Made by a program: the position numbers and the translations under genes
Notes under the pieces: generated by a model
What the model saw: only the letters and a program-made list of their open reading frames with translations
Database searches by the model: none
Told to the model about the DNA's origin: nothing
Origin: Epichloe hybrida
Lineage: Eukaryota > Ascomycota > Sordariomycetes > Hypocreales > Clavicipitaceae
Direction of reading: 5' to 3'
Length of the DNA: 64,000 bases
Assembly: GCA_019022495.1 (NCBI GenBank)
Contig: JAFEKR010000009.1
Span: forward strand, 682,001-746,000
Shown here: positions 12,478 through 24,552 of the stretch, one piece after another
Numbering within the stretch: the stretch's first letter is position 1
How the letters are laid out: the number at the start of each line of letters is the position of its first letter

Positions 12478-12695
12478 TATAAGGGCTTAGGCTTTGCCTA
12501 AGTATTATTCGCATAGTAATTAAAGAGGGGATTAGTAAAAGTAACTAAGGTAAGGAAAAGGAGGCTTACATAAGTAGCCTAGGGGGTATAAGGGGCACTA
12601 CTAGGGATAGTCTCTTACCCTTCCTCTTTCCTCCTTAAGTCTCTTAATACTATATTGACGCCCTATTGCAGTCGCCTAGGGGCTAGTCCATAACA
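12478..12695 (+). repeat. Gypsy-1 copy A, 3' LTR
   Basis: 218 bp, the same length as the 5' LTR. It starts TATAAGGGC and ends CCATAACA, followed by the TSD CTAAT (12696-12700). Its last 60 bases keep GACGCCC, GCAGTCGCC and other CpA/CpG sites that are mutated in the 5' LTR, so the two LTRs suffered RIP independently. Confidence 0.92.
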
Positions 12696-12700
12696 CTAAT

Positions 12701-13198
12701 ATATTAGCTATTACTATAGGCTAATATATATATATAAAGAGAAAAAGGTAAATAGCATAGCCCTTATAAGCTATTAGTTACTAATAAGAAAACCTATATA
12801 GTTAAAATACCTTATAGCCTAGCTAAGTTTTACTTTATAGTAATAAAGCTATACTATAAGAACTTATAGTATATAAGGGCTAATAAGCAAAGCCTTTAGG
12901 GTATTAGGGAATATAACCTAAGCCTAGAGGCCTTTCCTTATAAGATAGCCCCTTTTTATAAGGGGGTAAGGGGAAATAAGCTACTAGAAAAGAATAGTAA
13001 GGTAAAGGAAGAAAAGGAAAAGATACTAGTAAAAAGAAAGTAAAGAAAGCTAAGAAAAAACCTTATAGTTTAATTCTATATTAATAAGGGTATAAAAAAG
13101 CTTATAAAGGCTATTAAAGGTAAAGGTAATCCTATAGGAAGCTATAGAGTTAAAGAACTTATAGCTTACCTTAAGGTAATAAAAGCTACCCCTATAGG
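12701..13198 (+). pseudogene. Copia-1 A, integrase-RT linker, decayed
   Basis: This is the continuation of Copia-1 A downstream of Gypsy-1 A. The frame reads KEKGK-HSPYKLL, then TYIVKIPYSLAKFYFIVIKLYYKNL. This is the Copia integrase C-terminal region, and a long Lys/Glu-rich segment follows. It has fewer stops than the rest of the element. The matching minus-strand sequence in copy B is about 31540-32060. Confidence 0.7.
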
Positions 13199-14691
13199 CA
13201 GAGCTTTGCATGTAGTGTAGTAAATGTAGTATTTTGGCTTTTGTTGTAGTATGTAGTGTAGTAGATTTTAATGTAGTGTAGTATTTACTACACTACACTA
13301 CAAATACTATAACTATAGTATTAGTAAAAAAAAAAGTGAGGTAATATATTATCTTATAATATTCCTTAGAATTTTCTTAAATAAGTTAATATTACCTATT
13401 TCTTTATTATAATTTAGTTATTTAGTTATAATTTTATAAAGTTTAGGCTTATTTAGATTATTAAGCTAATTATAGGTATATAGTAACTAAATATAGTATA
13501 TCTTAGTTATAAACTATAAAGTTATTTTCTCTTTATATTTTTAAGGTTTTTTTACTTTAAGAACTTTTTTTTTAGATTTACTATTCTTTTTAATATACTT
13601 TCTTTACTCTTAAAAATAATTATTACCCTAAAGAAATTATATTTTATTATATATTAATAAGACTTAAACTCTAATAATAATATATTTATATATCTAAATA
13701 TTCTATTATAATGAGATAATTTTAAATTATATATTAAAGGAATTTCTAGCTATATAGCTATTTTATTAGAATTATAAGTAATTATATTAACTATTAAGGT
13801 TTTTGAAGATAAAGAAAAAGAAATACCCCTAAGAAAAGCTTAATAAAAAAGACTTTAACCTTTTATAATAAATATATATAAGATATATAATATACTTTCC
13901 TTTATATTTAAGATATTAAAAAATAAGCTTTAAAAGTAAGTTTAATAATATATATTATCTTTAGCTTCCTTACTTAGTAATAAGGCTTTCTATAAAAGTA
14001 AGTCTAAAAGTAGGTCCCTATAGCTATAAGTAACCTATCTATAGCTTTCTTACTAGGATTTATAACTTTTACTTAAAAAGGGAGAATTTTATAGAAGTGG
14101 GTCTAAAAGTGGGTCCTTATAACTATAAGTAACTTATCTATAGCTTTCTTACTAAGATTTATAACTTTTACTTAAAGAGAGAGAAATTTATAAAAGCAAG
14201 TTTATAAGTAAGTTATTATAACTATTAGTAACTTATTTATAATCTCTTTACTTACTTATAGAATTCTTTCTTGAAAGATAAATATATTTTAAGTCTATTA
14301 TTACTATTCTTTAAAAAAAATATAAAAGAGAAAAGTATTTTATTTTATTAATATTTTTAAAAACCCTAAAATACTAAATAACTAAAAAGTATAGCTTTTT
14401 CTATAGTAATTTACTTATACTTACTTATATTTATATTTAAGCTATTTATTTATTATTTAATTTTAATTAAACTTTAACACTAGTAATATTATAAAGTACT
14501 ATAAGCTATTCTAAGCTATTCTAAGCTATTATAAGCTATAATATTACTAAATATAAGAAAATACTACAAAATACTACAAATACTACATGTAGTAAAAAAA
14601 TCTCCTTGTAGTGTAGTATGTAGTGTAGTGTAATATACTACACTACACTACAAATACTACAAAATGTAGTGTAGTGTAGTACAAAGCTCTG
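13199..14691 (+). mobile_element. MITE-2, complete hAT-type non-autonomous element
   Basis: 1493 bp with TIRs CAGAGCTTTG (13199) and CAAAGCTCTG (ending 14691) and a perfect 8-bp TSD CCTATAGG (13191-13198, 14692-14699), the hAT hallmark. Subterminal blocks are full of TGTAGTGTAG motifs. The inside is AT-rich and holds a short AAGCTATTCT/ATAAGCTATA decamer run (14506-14545). It shares stretches with MITE-1 in the opposite orientation. No transposase. It lies in Copia-1 A pol. Confidence 0.92.
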
Positions 14692-14706
14692 CCTATAGGA
14701 AGCTAT

Positions 14707-14927
14707 TGTAAGGGCTTAGGCTTTGCCTAAGCATTGTCTGTATAGTAGTTAGAGAGGGGATTAGTAAAAGTAATTAGGGTAAGGAAAAGGGGGGGCTTAT
14801 ATAAGTGGCCTAGGGGGTATAAGGGGCACTACTAGGGATAGCCTCTTACCCTTTTTCCTTTTCTCCTTAAGTCTCTTAATACTATATTAATGCCTTATTA
14901 TAGTTACCTAAGGGCTAGTTTATAATA
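14707..14927 (+). repeat. Gypsy-1 copy C, 5' LTR
   Basis: 221 bp, TGTAAGGGC to TTATAATA, very close to the copy A 5' LTR. The primer site ATTAAGAGACTT follows directly, with its complement AAGTCTCTTAAT inside the LTR. The 5 bases before it (GCTAT) do not match those after the 3' LTR at 58611 (GGAAT), so the two ends probably did not insert as one unit. Confidence 0.88.
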
Positions 14928-15327
14928 ATTAAGAGACTTCCTTTAGTCCTTTATAATAATTACTAAAAGATATAATAGAAATACTAATAAATATATTAAT
15001 AAATATAATAGGTATACTTTAACTATAAGACTAACCTAGCTAAGGGATAATAACCCCCTTATTTAATACTATAGTATTACTAGTAGCTTAATAGGCTTAA
15101 TTTAAGATACTTTAACTTATACTTAATAAGTAAATAGTAAAGCTTATATGCCTTTAATAATAAGTAGCTATAAACACTATAAGACCTTTAACCTAATTAC
15201 TTATTATAGCTTAACCTAGTGCCTTAGTAATTAACCTTACTTTATCTCTTACCTTTAACTTAGTCTTAACTATACCTAAGGTAAAGTAAAAACCTATTTT
15301 TTTAGGTAACTTATATAATAGTAATAA
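14707..15327 (+). mobile_element. Gypsy-1 copy C, 5' part (LTR, leader)
   Basis: Homologous to 5052-5670 of copy A. It is broken at 15327 by the LINE; the LINE target duplication TATATAATAGTAATAA occupies 15312-15327 and recurs at 23734-23749. The element resumes after the LINE. Confidence 0.88.
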
Positions 15328-15459
15328 TAGAACCTTTGCATACTTTTCCGCACTGACTCTAAGGTCCAGAATCGCCTCTAAAATACAAATCACATTAATA
15401 TTTAAAATCCTTACCCTTATTTCTCCCCCCCTATAATATTATACTATAATAAAGCTAGT

Positions 15460-16880
15460 GGTAAGAGTGTAAATAAGACACTAATAGTAATTAATATAAG
15501 CTTAAGAGAGCTAGCTTAAAGTAACTATTACTTAAATATAGGAATAAAATAGTTTAATATCTAAAGAAGCAAGAATAACTTAATAGTAAACTAAAACTAA
15601 TTTATATATCCTAAAGATATAAAATATTATAATAAGATTACTAGCCTTATCCTAAGTAATAAAGTTACCTAAGTATAGTGTATTACACTAGCTATAGCTA
15701 ACTAGGTAGTAAACTACGCTTAAACTAAAGTAAAAGCTATAAACACTAATAATAGTAATATTTATACTACTAAAAAAGTATTAAAAATAGCCCTTAAGAA
15801 GGCTATTAGGAAGAAAGCTAAAGATAATAACTCCTTAACCTAGGTAAGTATTATAGCTAGGCTTATACTAAAATAACTAAATACTAATCCCCCCCCTTTT
15901 AAATTCCTAGAAGATAATATAAAGAAGTATTTATAAGAGAAAACACTATATAGGGATTACTTTAGTCTAGGGGCATAGAAGATATAGTTATAGCTATAAA
16001 TAAAGCTATTAAGTAAGCCTTAGTAGTAGTAACTAGAAGACTTCCTTATAAGAATATAATTATTACCTTTAAAGGAAATATAATATAGTATAAAGAAAAC
16101 TAAAAATAAATTACTAAAGTATTTAGCCTAAAGGTAACTATTTATTACTATATACTTAGTGTTATTATTAAGGGTTTCCTAATAAAGTATATATTTATTA
16201 AGAACCTAGTAATAAAGATTAAAAAAGTAAATAAAGTAAATATAATTAAGGTAACTATAAGACACCCCTAGAATAAAGGCACTTAGTAAATTACTTTAAT
16301 TCTTAGACTAGCTAAAGTTAAAGATATTAATAAGATATACTAAGATAAAATAGTATTTAAAGTAAAGCTATTCTAAGCTAAACTATATAATAAAACCTTA
16401 TAACCTAAATAATATTATAATTACTTCTAAATAGAATATATTACTAAGTTCTATAAGGTAATACTAAGGTATAGTAAGTGTAAAGCTAGCTAGTATAAGA
16501 ATAAAGAGATATTATACCCTATAATAAATAAATAACTTAAGGAAAACTATATTCTATACTCTAGGCTATACTTAGCCTAGTTTAAAGACTACTTAGTGCT
16601 AAAAGAGAAGTAAAATATAGTAAAGGTAAGATACTTAAAATAACCTTCTTACTTTACCTTTAACTCCCTTAGTAAAAATATAGCACTAGCCTAAGAGAGA
16701 ACGAATATAGCTATAAAACCTATAGTAATAATAAGAAGAAAGAGAGGTTACCCTATAAATATAAAATAAAGCAATAAATAGCTAAGAGCTAGAAGTATTA
16801 AGTGCTATATAAAATAACTTAAAGCTAGAATAAAACTAGCATAAAATAGCTAAGACCTACTACCCCCCCTAATTAATATA
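15460..16880 (+). pseudogene. LINE-1 copy 1 ORF1 (gag-like), decayed
   Basis: Plus-strand frame with a gag-like end at 16440-16620. It reads FYKVILRYSKCKAS-YKNKEILYP and then ENYILYSRLYLA, consistent with CCHC knuckles whose Cys and His codons have partly become Tyr. ORF1 proteins of Tad1 LINEs coat the RNA. Start and end are estimates. The first 130 bases of the element (15328-15460) serve as 5' UTR. Confidence 0.6.
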
Positions 16881-19800
16881 GTAAATTATAAGTTCTCGTT
16901 TAGAATATAAATAAGAAGAATAGCCTAATATATATTATACTTCACTACTAAACTAATATAAATATAATAGTAATCTAAGAGTAAGAATATATAAAATATC
17001 TATAGCCCCTTATACTAGGCCTTACTTAGTTCTAACTTATATACTATAATAAGCATAATACTATATATATAAATAAGAAACATAATATAAGGTTATAGTT
17101 AGCCTAGGGAGAGCTTAATTAGTTACTAGTAAAAATATAAGGGGTTAATATCTATTCCCTTTACTTAAAAGGCTATAGTAATAACTAAAACACCCTTATA
17201 TAAGATATTAATATAAAGACACTATATAACTAAAGTATATTTATAAGAGACTTTAACTAAAAGCACCCTCTCTAGGATAGGCTATATAAAACTACTAATA
17301 AAGCAAATAAACTACTAGAACTTATAAGCTAGTAAAGGCTTAGACTAGTAATACCCTAAGGGGAACTTACTAAATAATATAAGGATAATAGGGATAGTAC
17401 TATAAACCTAACGTAAGTAACCCTAGATATTTGAGTTTACTATAAAGGCATAAAAGACCTTACTAGATTTAACTATATCCTATAGCTAATTAGTATCTTT
17501 ACTAACCTATAAAATAGCACCTTATAGACTCTTAAGTATATATAAAATATAATAAATAAACTATATATAAAGGCAAAAGTAATAATATATTTTTAACCTA
17601 AAAACGCCCTAAACCTATAAGATAAAGAAGGGATAAACACATATATTACTTAGCTTATTATAAACCTATAATAAATAGTAAATAAGGTAGCCTTATAAAA
17701 GCCTTAGGAGCTTCTTAGCCTAGAGGTATAGTAGTTAAGAATAGCTAAAGAGGTAGTTACTAAAGCTAGGTAAGTAAAGAGATAATAAAGATAATAGAGA
17801 ATAGAAGTAAACTAGTAAGCTTATACTAAGGTAAATAAGGATTAGGAATAAGTTATTAAGATAAAAAGAAGAAATATATAAAGGGAAGCCTTATAAAAAG
17901 CTAATATATAAAGAAAGGATAAGGAAGTATAAAGCCTTAAGAGATAGGCCTAGCTTTAAAGCTAGGCCCCCTTAGAATTACCTAGGTTACTAAAGCTAAA
18001 GAGAACTAAAAATAACCTAAACCTAGCTACTATATATAAGAATAAAGTAAGTATACTAATATAAAGATTCTTCCCTAAGCCTATAGTAAACCTCTCCTAT
18101 ATTTTAGATCTTACTTTCCTAAAGCTAGATAACACACTATTCCTAGATAAAGAATAATTTAAATTAGAGAAAATATTAGATATCTTATTAGATATAGCTA
18201 GCTAGAAGGTAATAGGTAATAATAAACTCCTAGTAAGCCTTATTAAAGCCTATAGTAAGCTAGTAAAAGAGGCTATAGCCTAACTCTTAAATACTATCCT
18301 TAAAGTAAAATACTTCCTAGCTTAATTTTAGACTACTAAAGTAATAGTAATTAGAAAACTAGGTAAGATAATAAAAGAGATAAGAAAGGCTAATATATAA
18401 AGGCCTATTTCCTTACTAAATATTATTAGGAAAATCATAGAAGTAGTAATTACAAAATAACTTATAGCCTTTACTAAGGTAAAAGGACTTCTCCTAAAAC
18501 TATAGATAGGAAATAGGATAAATAAGTTAATAAAAATAGTAATTAAAGTCTTAGTAAAATATATAAGAGAGGCCTAAGGTAAAGGTAAAATTACCTTACT
18601 AGCCTAGATAAATATTTTATTTACCTTTAATAAAGTTAGTTACTTATACCTAATTACCTTACTAATCTAAATAGAAATCTTACACTAGCTAATAGCTATA
18701 ATATAAAGCTTCCTAGTAAATAAAATAAGCTAGCTTAGCTTTAATAGTAAACTCTCTAAACTCTTTAGAATTAAAGCTAGTACCTTATAAGGATTACCTC
18801 TCTTACTAATTCTCTTTTTCCTTTACTTAGTAAAACTTTATATATACCTCTAAGCTATCCTAAGTATAGTAGCTATTAGATTTACTAATAATATAAATAT
18901 TATAGTATTTAGTAAAAATATAGTATAGACTTAGAGAAAACTTAAGGCTATATAAAGAATCTATAAGAACTAAGTAAAGAAAGTAAGTATAAAGTTTAAC
19001 CTAGTAAAAACTAAACTTATACACTTTAGTAAGGCTTATAAGCCTCTATAGGTAAGGGTCTAGCTTAGTATAGAAAAGATAATACTAATAAAAGTATACT
19101 AATTCCTTAGGGTATAAGTAAATAAAAAACTTAACTAAAGCACTTATAAGAATATCCTTAAGGGAAAGCTAGCCTAGTAGTAGCTTACACTCTTTATATT
19201 AGTAATATTAGTATAAGGTATTAGATTTAGAGATACTTAGCTTATATATATATAGGTAGTCTAGCTTATTCTTACTTATAAAGTAAGTGCTTATTATACC
19301 CTAACTAAGAAAGGAGAAAACCTAAGAGAAATAGTTAGAAGCTTTATAGTAAACTAATTAACTTATTTTTAGACTATAGCTAAAGTGTTTAAGGCTATAC
19401 TAATTACCTAGCTAGAAGTTAAGACTTATATCCCTCCCCTAGACCTTTACCTAAATAAGATAAAATAGAAGTTTAAAGAAAGGATTATACTTAGTAAAAT
19501 AGTAAATAAGATATAGGCTATAGCTCACTTAGTATAAATAGTATTATAACACAAAGGAAAACCCTCTCTTACTAATAATAAACTAGATATATAACTATAT
19601 AAAGAATAAAAGAGAAGATAAGAAAACTAGTATTTTAATAGAAAACTAAGATAATATAAGTATAAAAGAGAGCTAATGAAGAATTACTTACTTACCTATA
19701 ACCTAAAGAATATCTAGAAATTTCACACTAGACTTAATAAGTATATCTCTTTTATAATAATATAACTATATATAGGAAAGATTAGCCTTAATAAGTTCCT

Positions 19801-20340
19801 TTTCTAAAGACATATTCCTAGGGTAACTTTACCCTTATATAGCTATAGCTATATAGTTAAAGACTAGTATTATATAATTATTAACTATACTAACTATAAC
19901 TATAGATACCCCTAAATATAATAGCCTAGAGATATATAGGAAGTAAGGCTAGCCTTAGATAGTCCCCTAAGGGTAAGATATATAGCTAAATAGGTCCTTA
20001 GTATAAGAAAACTTTAATATTATATATTAGCATAAGACCTAGCCCTTAGCTAATGTAAACTAAGGGAGGATCTAGGCTACCCTAGAGGTAACTAAAATAA
20101 TTAATAAATAGATACTATAAATAACTAAAGAAAGACACTAGGTAAGATAATATAGCTATAGAGATAAGCTAGATATAAGGTAAAATTACACTAAGATAAA
20201 AAGACTATAGGTTTAGAATAATTATTAGATTAATTTTAAGTTAAAAAACTATAGGTATTATTTTATACTAGCTTACTACCACCCCTTTACTAACCTAAAA
20301 TTAGCCTTATTTCTCTTTAAGAACTAGGATTATATTCTTT
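16880..20340 (+). pseudogene. LINE-1 copy 1 ORF2 (endonuclease, RT), decayed
   Basis: The RT domain is clear. VIRKLGKI...RPISLLNIIRKIIEVVI begins near 18350, with RPISLL at 18401-18418. It is followed by GNRINRLIKIVIKVLVKYIREAQGKGK and a FADD box that now reads FTNN (18881-18892), so both catalytic Asp codons are mutated. An endonuclease-like region precedes it (about 16900-17700). A C-terminal IGKISLNKFLF-RHIPRVTLPLYSYSYI stretch (19780-19860) matches the GKIGL--FL----VPG----C-CG zinc motif of Tad1, with Cys changed to Tyr. Nonfunctional. Confidence 0.82.
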
Positions 20341-20357
20341 ATTACCTTACTCTTACC

Positions 20358-22186
20358 TAGAGTATTGCACTAAAACGTGTAGTGTAGTGTAGTAACTACA
20401 CTACACTACAAACTATACTAACTATAAGGAAAAAAAAACTACAATACATTACACTACAAATTTTTTTTCCTAAACTACACTAACTACAAACACTACAAAT
20501 ATAGTATTAGACTTTTTATTAGTTATTAGTATTATAAGGATTAAAAGAATACTAGTTATATAAAAGCTTTTATTATTACCTATTTTATTTAATTAGTTAT
20601 AGAATTTATATTATTATATTATTTTAGTAATTTTACTATAACTAAGTAAGGTTATATATAATATTATACTTTTTTAATAATACTATTTAACTTAATACTT
20701 TATTTCCCTAATATAACTTAAAGAAAAACCTTCTTATTATATTATTTACTATTTCTATAAATTATTTTATTTCTATAAATTCTATAAATTATTATTATTA
20801 CTTATTTTAAAAAAACTATAAAAAGAACTACTAGTAAACTTAATATAAGTAGCTTATTATATCTTATTATAGCTTATAATAGCTTATAATAGCTTATAAT
20901 ACTAATATTACTAGTATTACTAAGATTACTAAGATTACTAAGATTACTTATAATATTATTTGTGTTAAAGTTTAATAAATAATAAATAATAAATAAATAA
21001 CTTAAATATAAATACTAGTAATTATAAGTAAATTACTATAGTAAAAGCTATAGTTTTTAATAACTTAGTATTTTAAGGTTTTTAAAAATATTAATATTAT
21101 AAAAATGTTTTCTCTTTTATATTTTTTTAAAATAATAATAAAAGTAAAATAATAGTAATAATAGTAATTAAGTAATAATAGTAATAATAGTATTAATAGT
21201 AATAATAGTAATTAAGGTTATTAAAGTTATTAAAGTTATTAAAGCTCTTATAATAAGTATAGTATATTATATAAAAGTAAGTCTTAGTTTTATTTTAAAA
21301 AATAAGTTAAACTTATTTTTTATAGCTTAATTAAGCTATATAGGGTAATTAAAATAATACTATTAATTATTCATTAATAGATTATAAATATTAGTTTATT
21401 ATATTCTTTATTTATATATTATAGTAATAAGATATATAAAGTTACTATATATAACTTCTTAAGGCTTTAGAATTATAAAGCTAAAAGTAATATTTAATTA
21501 GTTTAAATCTTAAATAAATAGTTTAAGCTTTTTTTAAGTTCTTATTATATTAAGAATAAGATTTAAGTACTAAGTATATATTTTATTAACTTCTAGTAAT
21601 TTATCTAGATTTCTTAATTAATTTTATTCTATTAGTTTAGGGTATTTTTTATTTAAAATAATAATAATAATATTTTAAAATATAAAATAATTAATAGTAA
21701 TAGTAAATAAAATAATAAGAAGGTTTTTCTTTAAGTTATATTAGTAAAATAAAGTATTAGGTATAATAGTATTATTAAAAAGTTATAATATTATAAATTA
21801 CCCTAGTTATAGTAAAATCCTTAAAAAAAGGTAAATTTTATAAATTATATAACTAATTAGGTAAAATAGGTAGTAATAAAAGCTTCTATATAACTAGCCT
21901 TCTTTTAATCCTTATAATAACCTTATATAATAAAAAAGCCTACTTTTTTTTTTACTAACACTACATTTGTAGTTTTTGTAGTTAGTGTAGTTAGTAACTA
22001 CACTAACTACACTACACTACAAGCAAAAAAAAACTACATTACACTACACTACAAAAAAAAAAAAATACACTACACTAACTACAAAAAAAAAAACTACAAT
22101 ACATTAACTATAAGAAAAAAAAAACTACACTACAAATACAAATTTTTCCTAAAAACTACACTAACTACACTACAAACAATACTCTG
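20358..22186 (+). mobile_element. MITE-1 copy 2, complete hAT-type element
   Basis: 1829 bp, with left end TAGAGTATTG (first C mutated) and right end CAATACTCTG, and a perfect 8-bp TSD CTCTTACC (20350-20357, 22187-22194). The empty site is preserved in LINE copy 2 (GGTAAGAG near 52357). The left arm carries TAGTGTAG subterminal repeats, then AT-rich filler, four TTATAATAGC decamers (20862-20905) and AATAATAGT 9-mers (21140-21200); the right arm mirrors 1-748. There is no open frame. This copy defines the family. Confidence 0.94.
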
Positions 22187-22194
22187 CTCTTACC

Positions 22195-23733
22195 CTTAGC
22201 TACTAGGCTAGTAGCTAGGAGCTAGTTTATTTTTACTACCTAGGTATTAAGCTACTAGAGCTAAAAGATAACCTTATTATATTATTCCTTAGTAAACCTA
22301 GACCTAGCTAAGTCTAGGCTTATTACTATAGTACCTTATTTTTTCTTAGTATAGTTTTTAGTATAGAGTTTCTTAACCTAAGCTATATAGTTCTCTAAGG
22401 CCTAGATAATTAAAGTTAGCCCTAATTTAAAGCTATTACTATACTAAAGTAAAACTACTTATATTACTCCTAGTAACTATACTAGCCTAGGTATTAACTA
22501 ATTACTAATACTTCCCTTACTAGCTAGTAATATTTAGCTATAAGTAAATTAGCACTAGAGTAAACTTAGAGTAAGCATAAATACTAATATTACCTTAGAA
22601 TACCTATAGTTATAAACCTAATAGTTAAAGTAAGTATTAGATATTACCTCTTTATATATAGATTAGCCTTACTCCTAGGCTAGTAATAAACTAACTTACT
22701 AATAATATTATAGCACTAGTGCCCTAGATTCTTAATTATATCTTATAAGATATACACTATAGTGCTTAAGGTTTACTTAGCTACCCTAGATTAAACCTAG
22801 AATAAGCGTAAAATAAAGGTAAAAATAACTTACTTTAAGATCTTTAAACTTAGCTTACTTTAATTATTTTACTATAAGGGATTTCCTTAAATACCTCTCT
22901 AAGGCTATAATTTCCTAGGTAAATTAAAACTAGAATAGCACTAATAATAAAATACTTATAGTATTTAGTAATATTTTATTATAAATTTCTATATAAAATA
23001 TTAGTAATTAAATTAGCACTAGGCTAAAAAAGCCTTAAATAGCTTTAAGAAAAGGTAAGGAAAATAAAAACCTATAGGAAGTAAAATATAAGAAAAGAAA
23101 AAAATTAAAACCTTATAAAAGAAAAAGCTCTTTTTTATACTTAAGAAAGAGAAGGGGGGGAATAAATTATAATATTACTTAGAAAATAAAGTATAAGATA
23201 AATAAATATATAAATAGTATATAAGTAATCTAGGAGTAAAACTACCTAGATACTAGGCTTAAATTACTTACCCCTTACTATAAGTAAATAAAACTATATA
23301 CTTAGACTTTATAAGGTATTTAAACTAATACTAGGCTAAAGTTAGCTAAAAAGTAAGGCACTAAAGTAACTAGAAGTAAAGTTAATAAAAAGTAAACTAT
23401 TATTATAAATTAGAATTTATCTTACTATAAAATAAAGTAAGAGGTATAAGGTAAGGCTAGTATAAGGCTAAAGTAATATTAAAGGGAGCTAGCTAGAATT
23501 ACTACTATATATTTTTCCTTTTCTCTTATTTTCTATAGGATAAGGCTAGTGTAAGCTAGCACTAAATACCTATAGTTAGCTATATCTAATATAGCGCAGG
23601 CCTATAAGAGAGCTAGCGCTAGCCTATATATAGATATAAGGGGGTTTTCTTCCTAGTTTAGGGTTTTCCCTCTTAACTAAGCGGTTAGAGTACTAGGACT
23701 AGCTACTTAATTAGCTAACTAGCGTAAAGAATA
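22195..23733 (+). other. LINE-1 copy 1, 3' region
   Basis: Continuation of the LINE after the MITE. It is homologous to the reverse complement of 50816-52360 in LINE copy 2. No domain was recognised, and it may hold the ORF2 end plus a long 3' UTR. The last 120 bases (23614-23733) include GGGTTTTCCCTCTTAACTAAGC and end with CTAGCGTAAAGAATATA. This terminal block is shared with SINE-1. Confidence 0.65.
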
Positions 23734-24552
23734 TATATAATAGTAATAAGGCCTTATTTACTATATAGAAATTCCTAATAAAATATAAGTTATAAGTAAA
23801 TAAGAACTTTATTAAAACTAATAAAATAAGTAAATATTTATTTACTAAAACTTATTCTTTAAAGTCTAGTCTTAGGTAATTACTTTCTTTAAATAAGGTA
23901 ATACTTATAACTTTAACCTTACTAAATTCCTAGAATACCTTAGGTTTATATTCTTTAATTTATATAAATAAAAGATAGCCCTTATAAAGCTTAATTAAAT
24001 AAAATAAGGCCTAAGGAAGCTATTTTCTATATTTTTTATTTACTTTATAAAGAAGCTTTTACTAGTAAGAAAGAAATATTAAGGGAATAATATAAAGCTA
24101 GTAAAGCTTTAATAAGTGCTTAATAAGTATTTAAGAGAAATTAGTATAAGCTAAGGTATTAGCTAAAGTATATAGTATATAGCTATTATATAGTATTATA
24201 AGATTATAGTTAATATTAAGGCCCTTATTATAAAGAATAAGTACTAGTCTTAGTGTAAACTATAGTAAGCTAAGCTTATACCTTAGACTAACTATAAGGG
24301 TAATATACTAATAACTAGGGTATATATAGCTAGGACTTAATTAGGGAAATAAAATAAGCTAGCTAAAAAAGAGAAAAGTCTAAAGCTTACTATAAATATA
24401 TAATAAGCTAAATAAATATTAGAAATAAAGTTAGCTAAATACTATTAGAAGAGATATTACTTATAATATAAATCTAAGGATTACTATATTTAGGAGTGTA
24501 CTTTTCTCTTACCTTATTACTTATAAGTTAGTATTAACTTATATAAAGTAAA
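23734..24552 (+). mobile_element. Gypsy-1 copy C, gag part
   Basis: Homologous to about 5655-6474 of copy A, including the zinc-knuckle region near 24430-24500. It ends where Gypsy-2 B begins. The following 2.3 kb of Gypsy-1 (copy A 6475 to about 8815) is absent everywhere in this copy; the element resumes at 49974. Confidence 0.85.

Larger units (their letters stand above)
5052..12695 (+). mobile_element. Gypsy-1 copy A, full-length chromodomain Gypsy (Ty3) retrotransposon
   Basis: A complete 7.6-kb Ty3/Gypsy element with two 218-bp LTRs (5052-5269, 12478-12695) and a 5-bp TSD CTAAT on both sides (5047-5051, 12696-12700). It is inserted in the Copia-1 A integrase region. In order it holds gag with a zinc knuckle, RT, RNase H, integrase and chromodomain, then about 1.7 kb before the 3' LTR that I could not assign. 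A SINE is inserted at 6918-7459. All frames are broken by RIP stops. Chromodomain plus an apparent self-primer site place it near the Tf1/sushi-type chromoviruses (inference). Confidence 0.93.
982..14706 (+). mobile_element. Copia-1 copy A, 3'-truncated Ty1/Copia retrotransposon
   Basis: Copia-type LTR element read on the plus strand: 5' LTR 982-1263, leader and gag region 1264 to about 3750, protease/integrase region about 3780-5046, interrupted by Gypsy-1 A (5052-12695), then continuing at 12701-13198 and 14692-14706 around a MITE-2. Continuity across both insertions is shown by uninterrupted homology to copy B on the opposite strand (33656 down to about 31500). The 1780-1960 stretch is a TTTATCCTAT-like short repeat, also present at 43090-43230 and 60720-60870. 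The copy stops at 14706, where Gypsy-1 C begins. The rest of pol and the 3' LTR are missing. Confidence 0.85.
15328..23733 (+). mobile_element. LINE-1 copy 1, Tad1-like non-LTR retrotransposon
   Basis: An insertion in the Gypsy-1 C gag flanked by a 16-bp TSD (15312-15327, 23734-23749). Without the nested MITE-1 (20358-22186) it is about 6.6 kb and looks full length. The 5' end is TTTGCATACTTTTCCGCACTGACTC. ORF1 has zinc knuckles, then come an endonuclease region, RT, a C-terminal zinc motif, and a long 3' region that ends CTAGCGTAAAGAATATATATAA. The second copy (50816-55555, minus strand) shares both ends. The order of domains and the RT text fit the fungal Tad1 clade. All frames carry RIP stops. 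Confidence 0.88.

Noticed and set aside
15211..15393. 60-codon minus-strand frame
   Set aside because: It spans the Gypsy-1/LINE junction and the LINE TSD, so it cannot be an ancestral gene; antisense shadow.
23640..23710. tRNA-like stretch (AAGCGGTTAGAGTACTAGGAC) near the LINE 3' end
   Set aside because: Resembles a D-arm and anticodon arm, but no T-arm follows; more simply the conserved 3' tail shared with the SINE.
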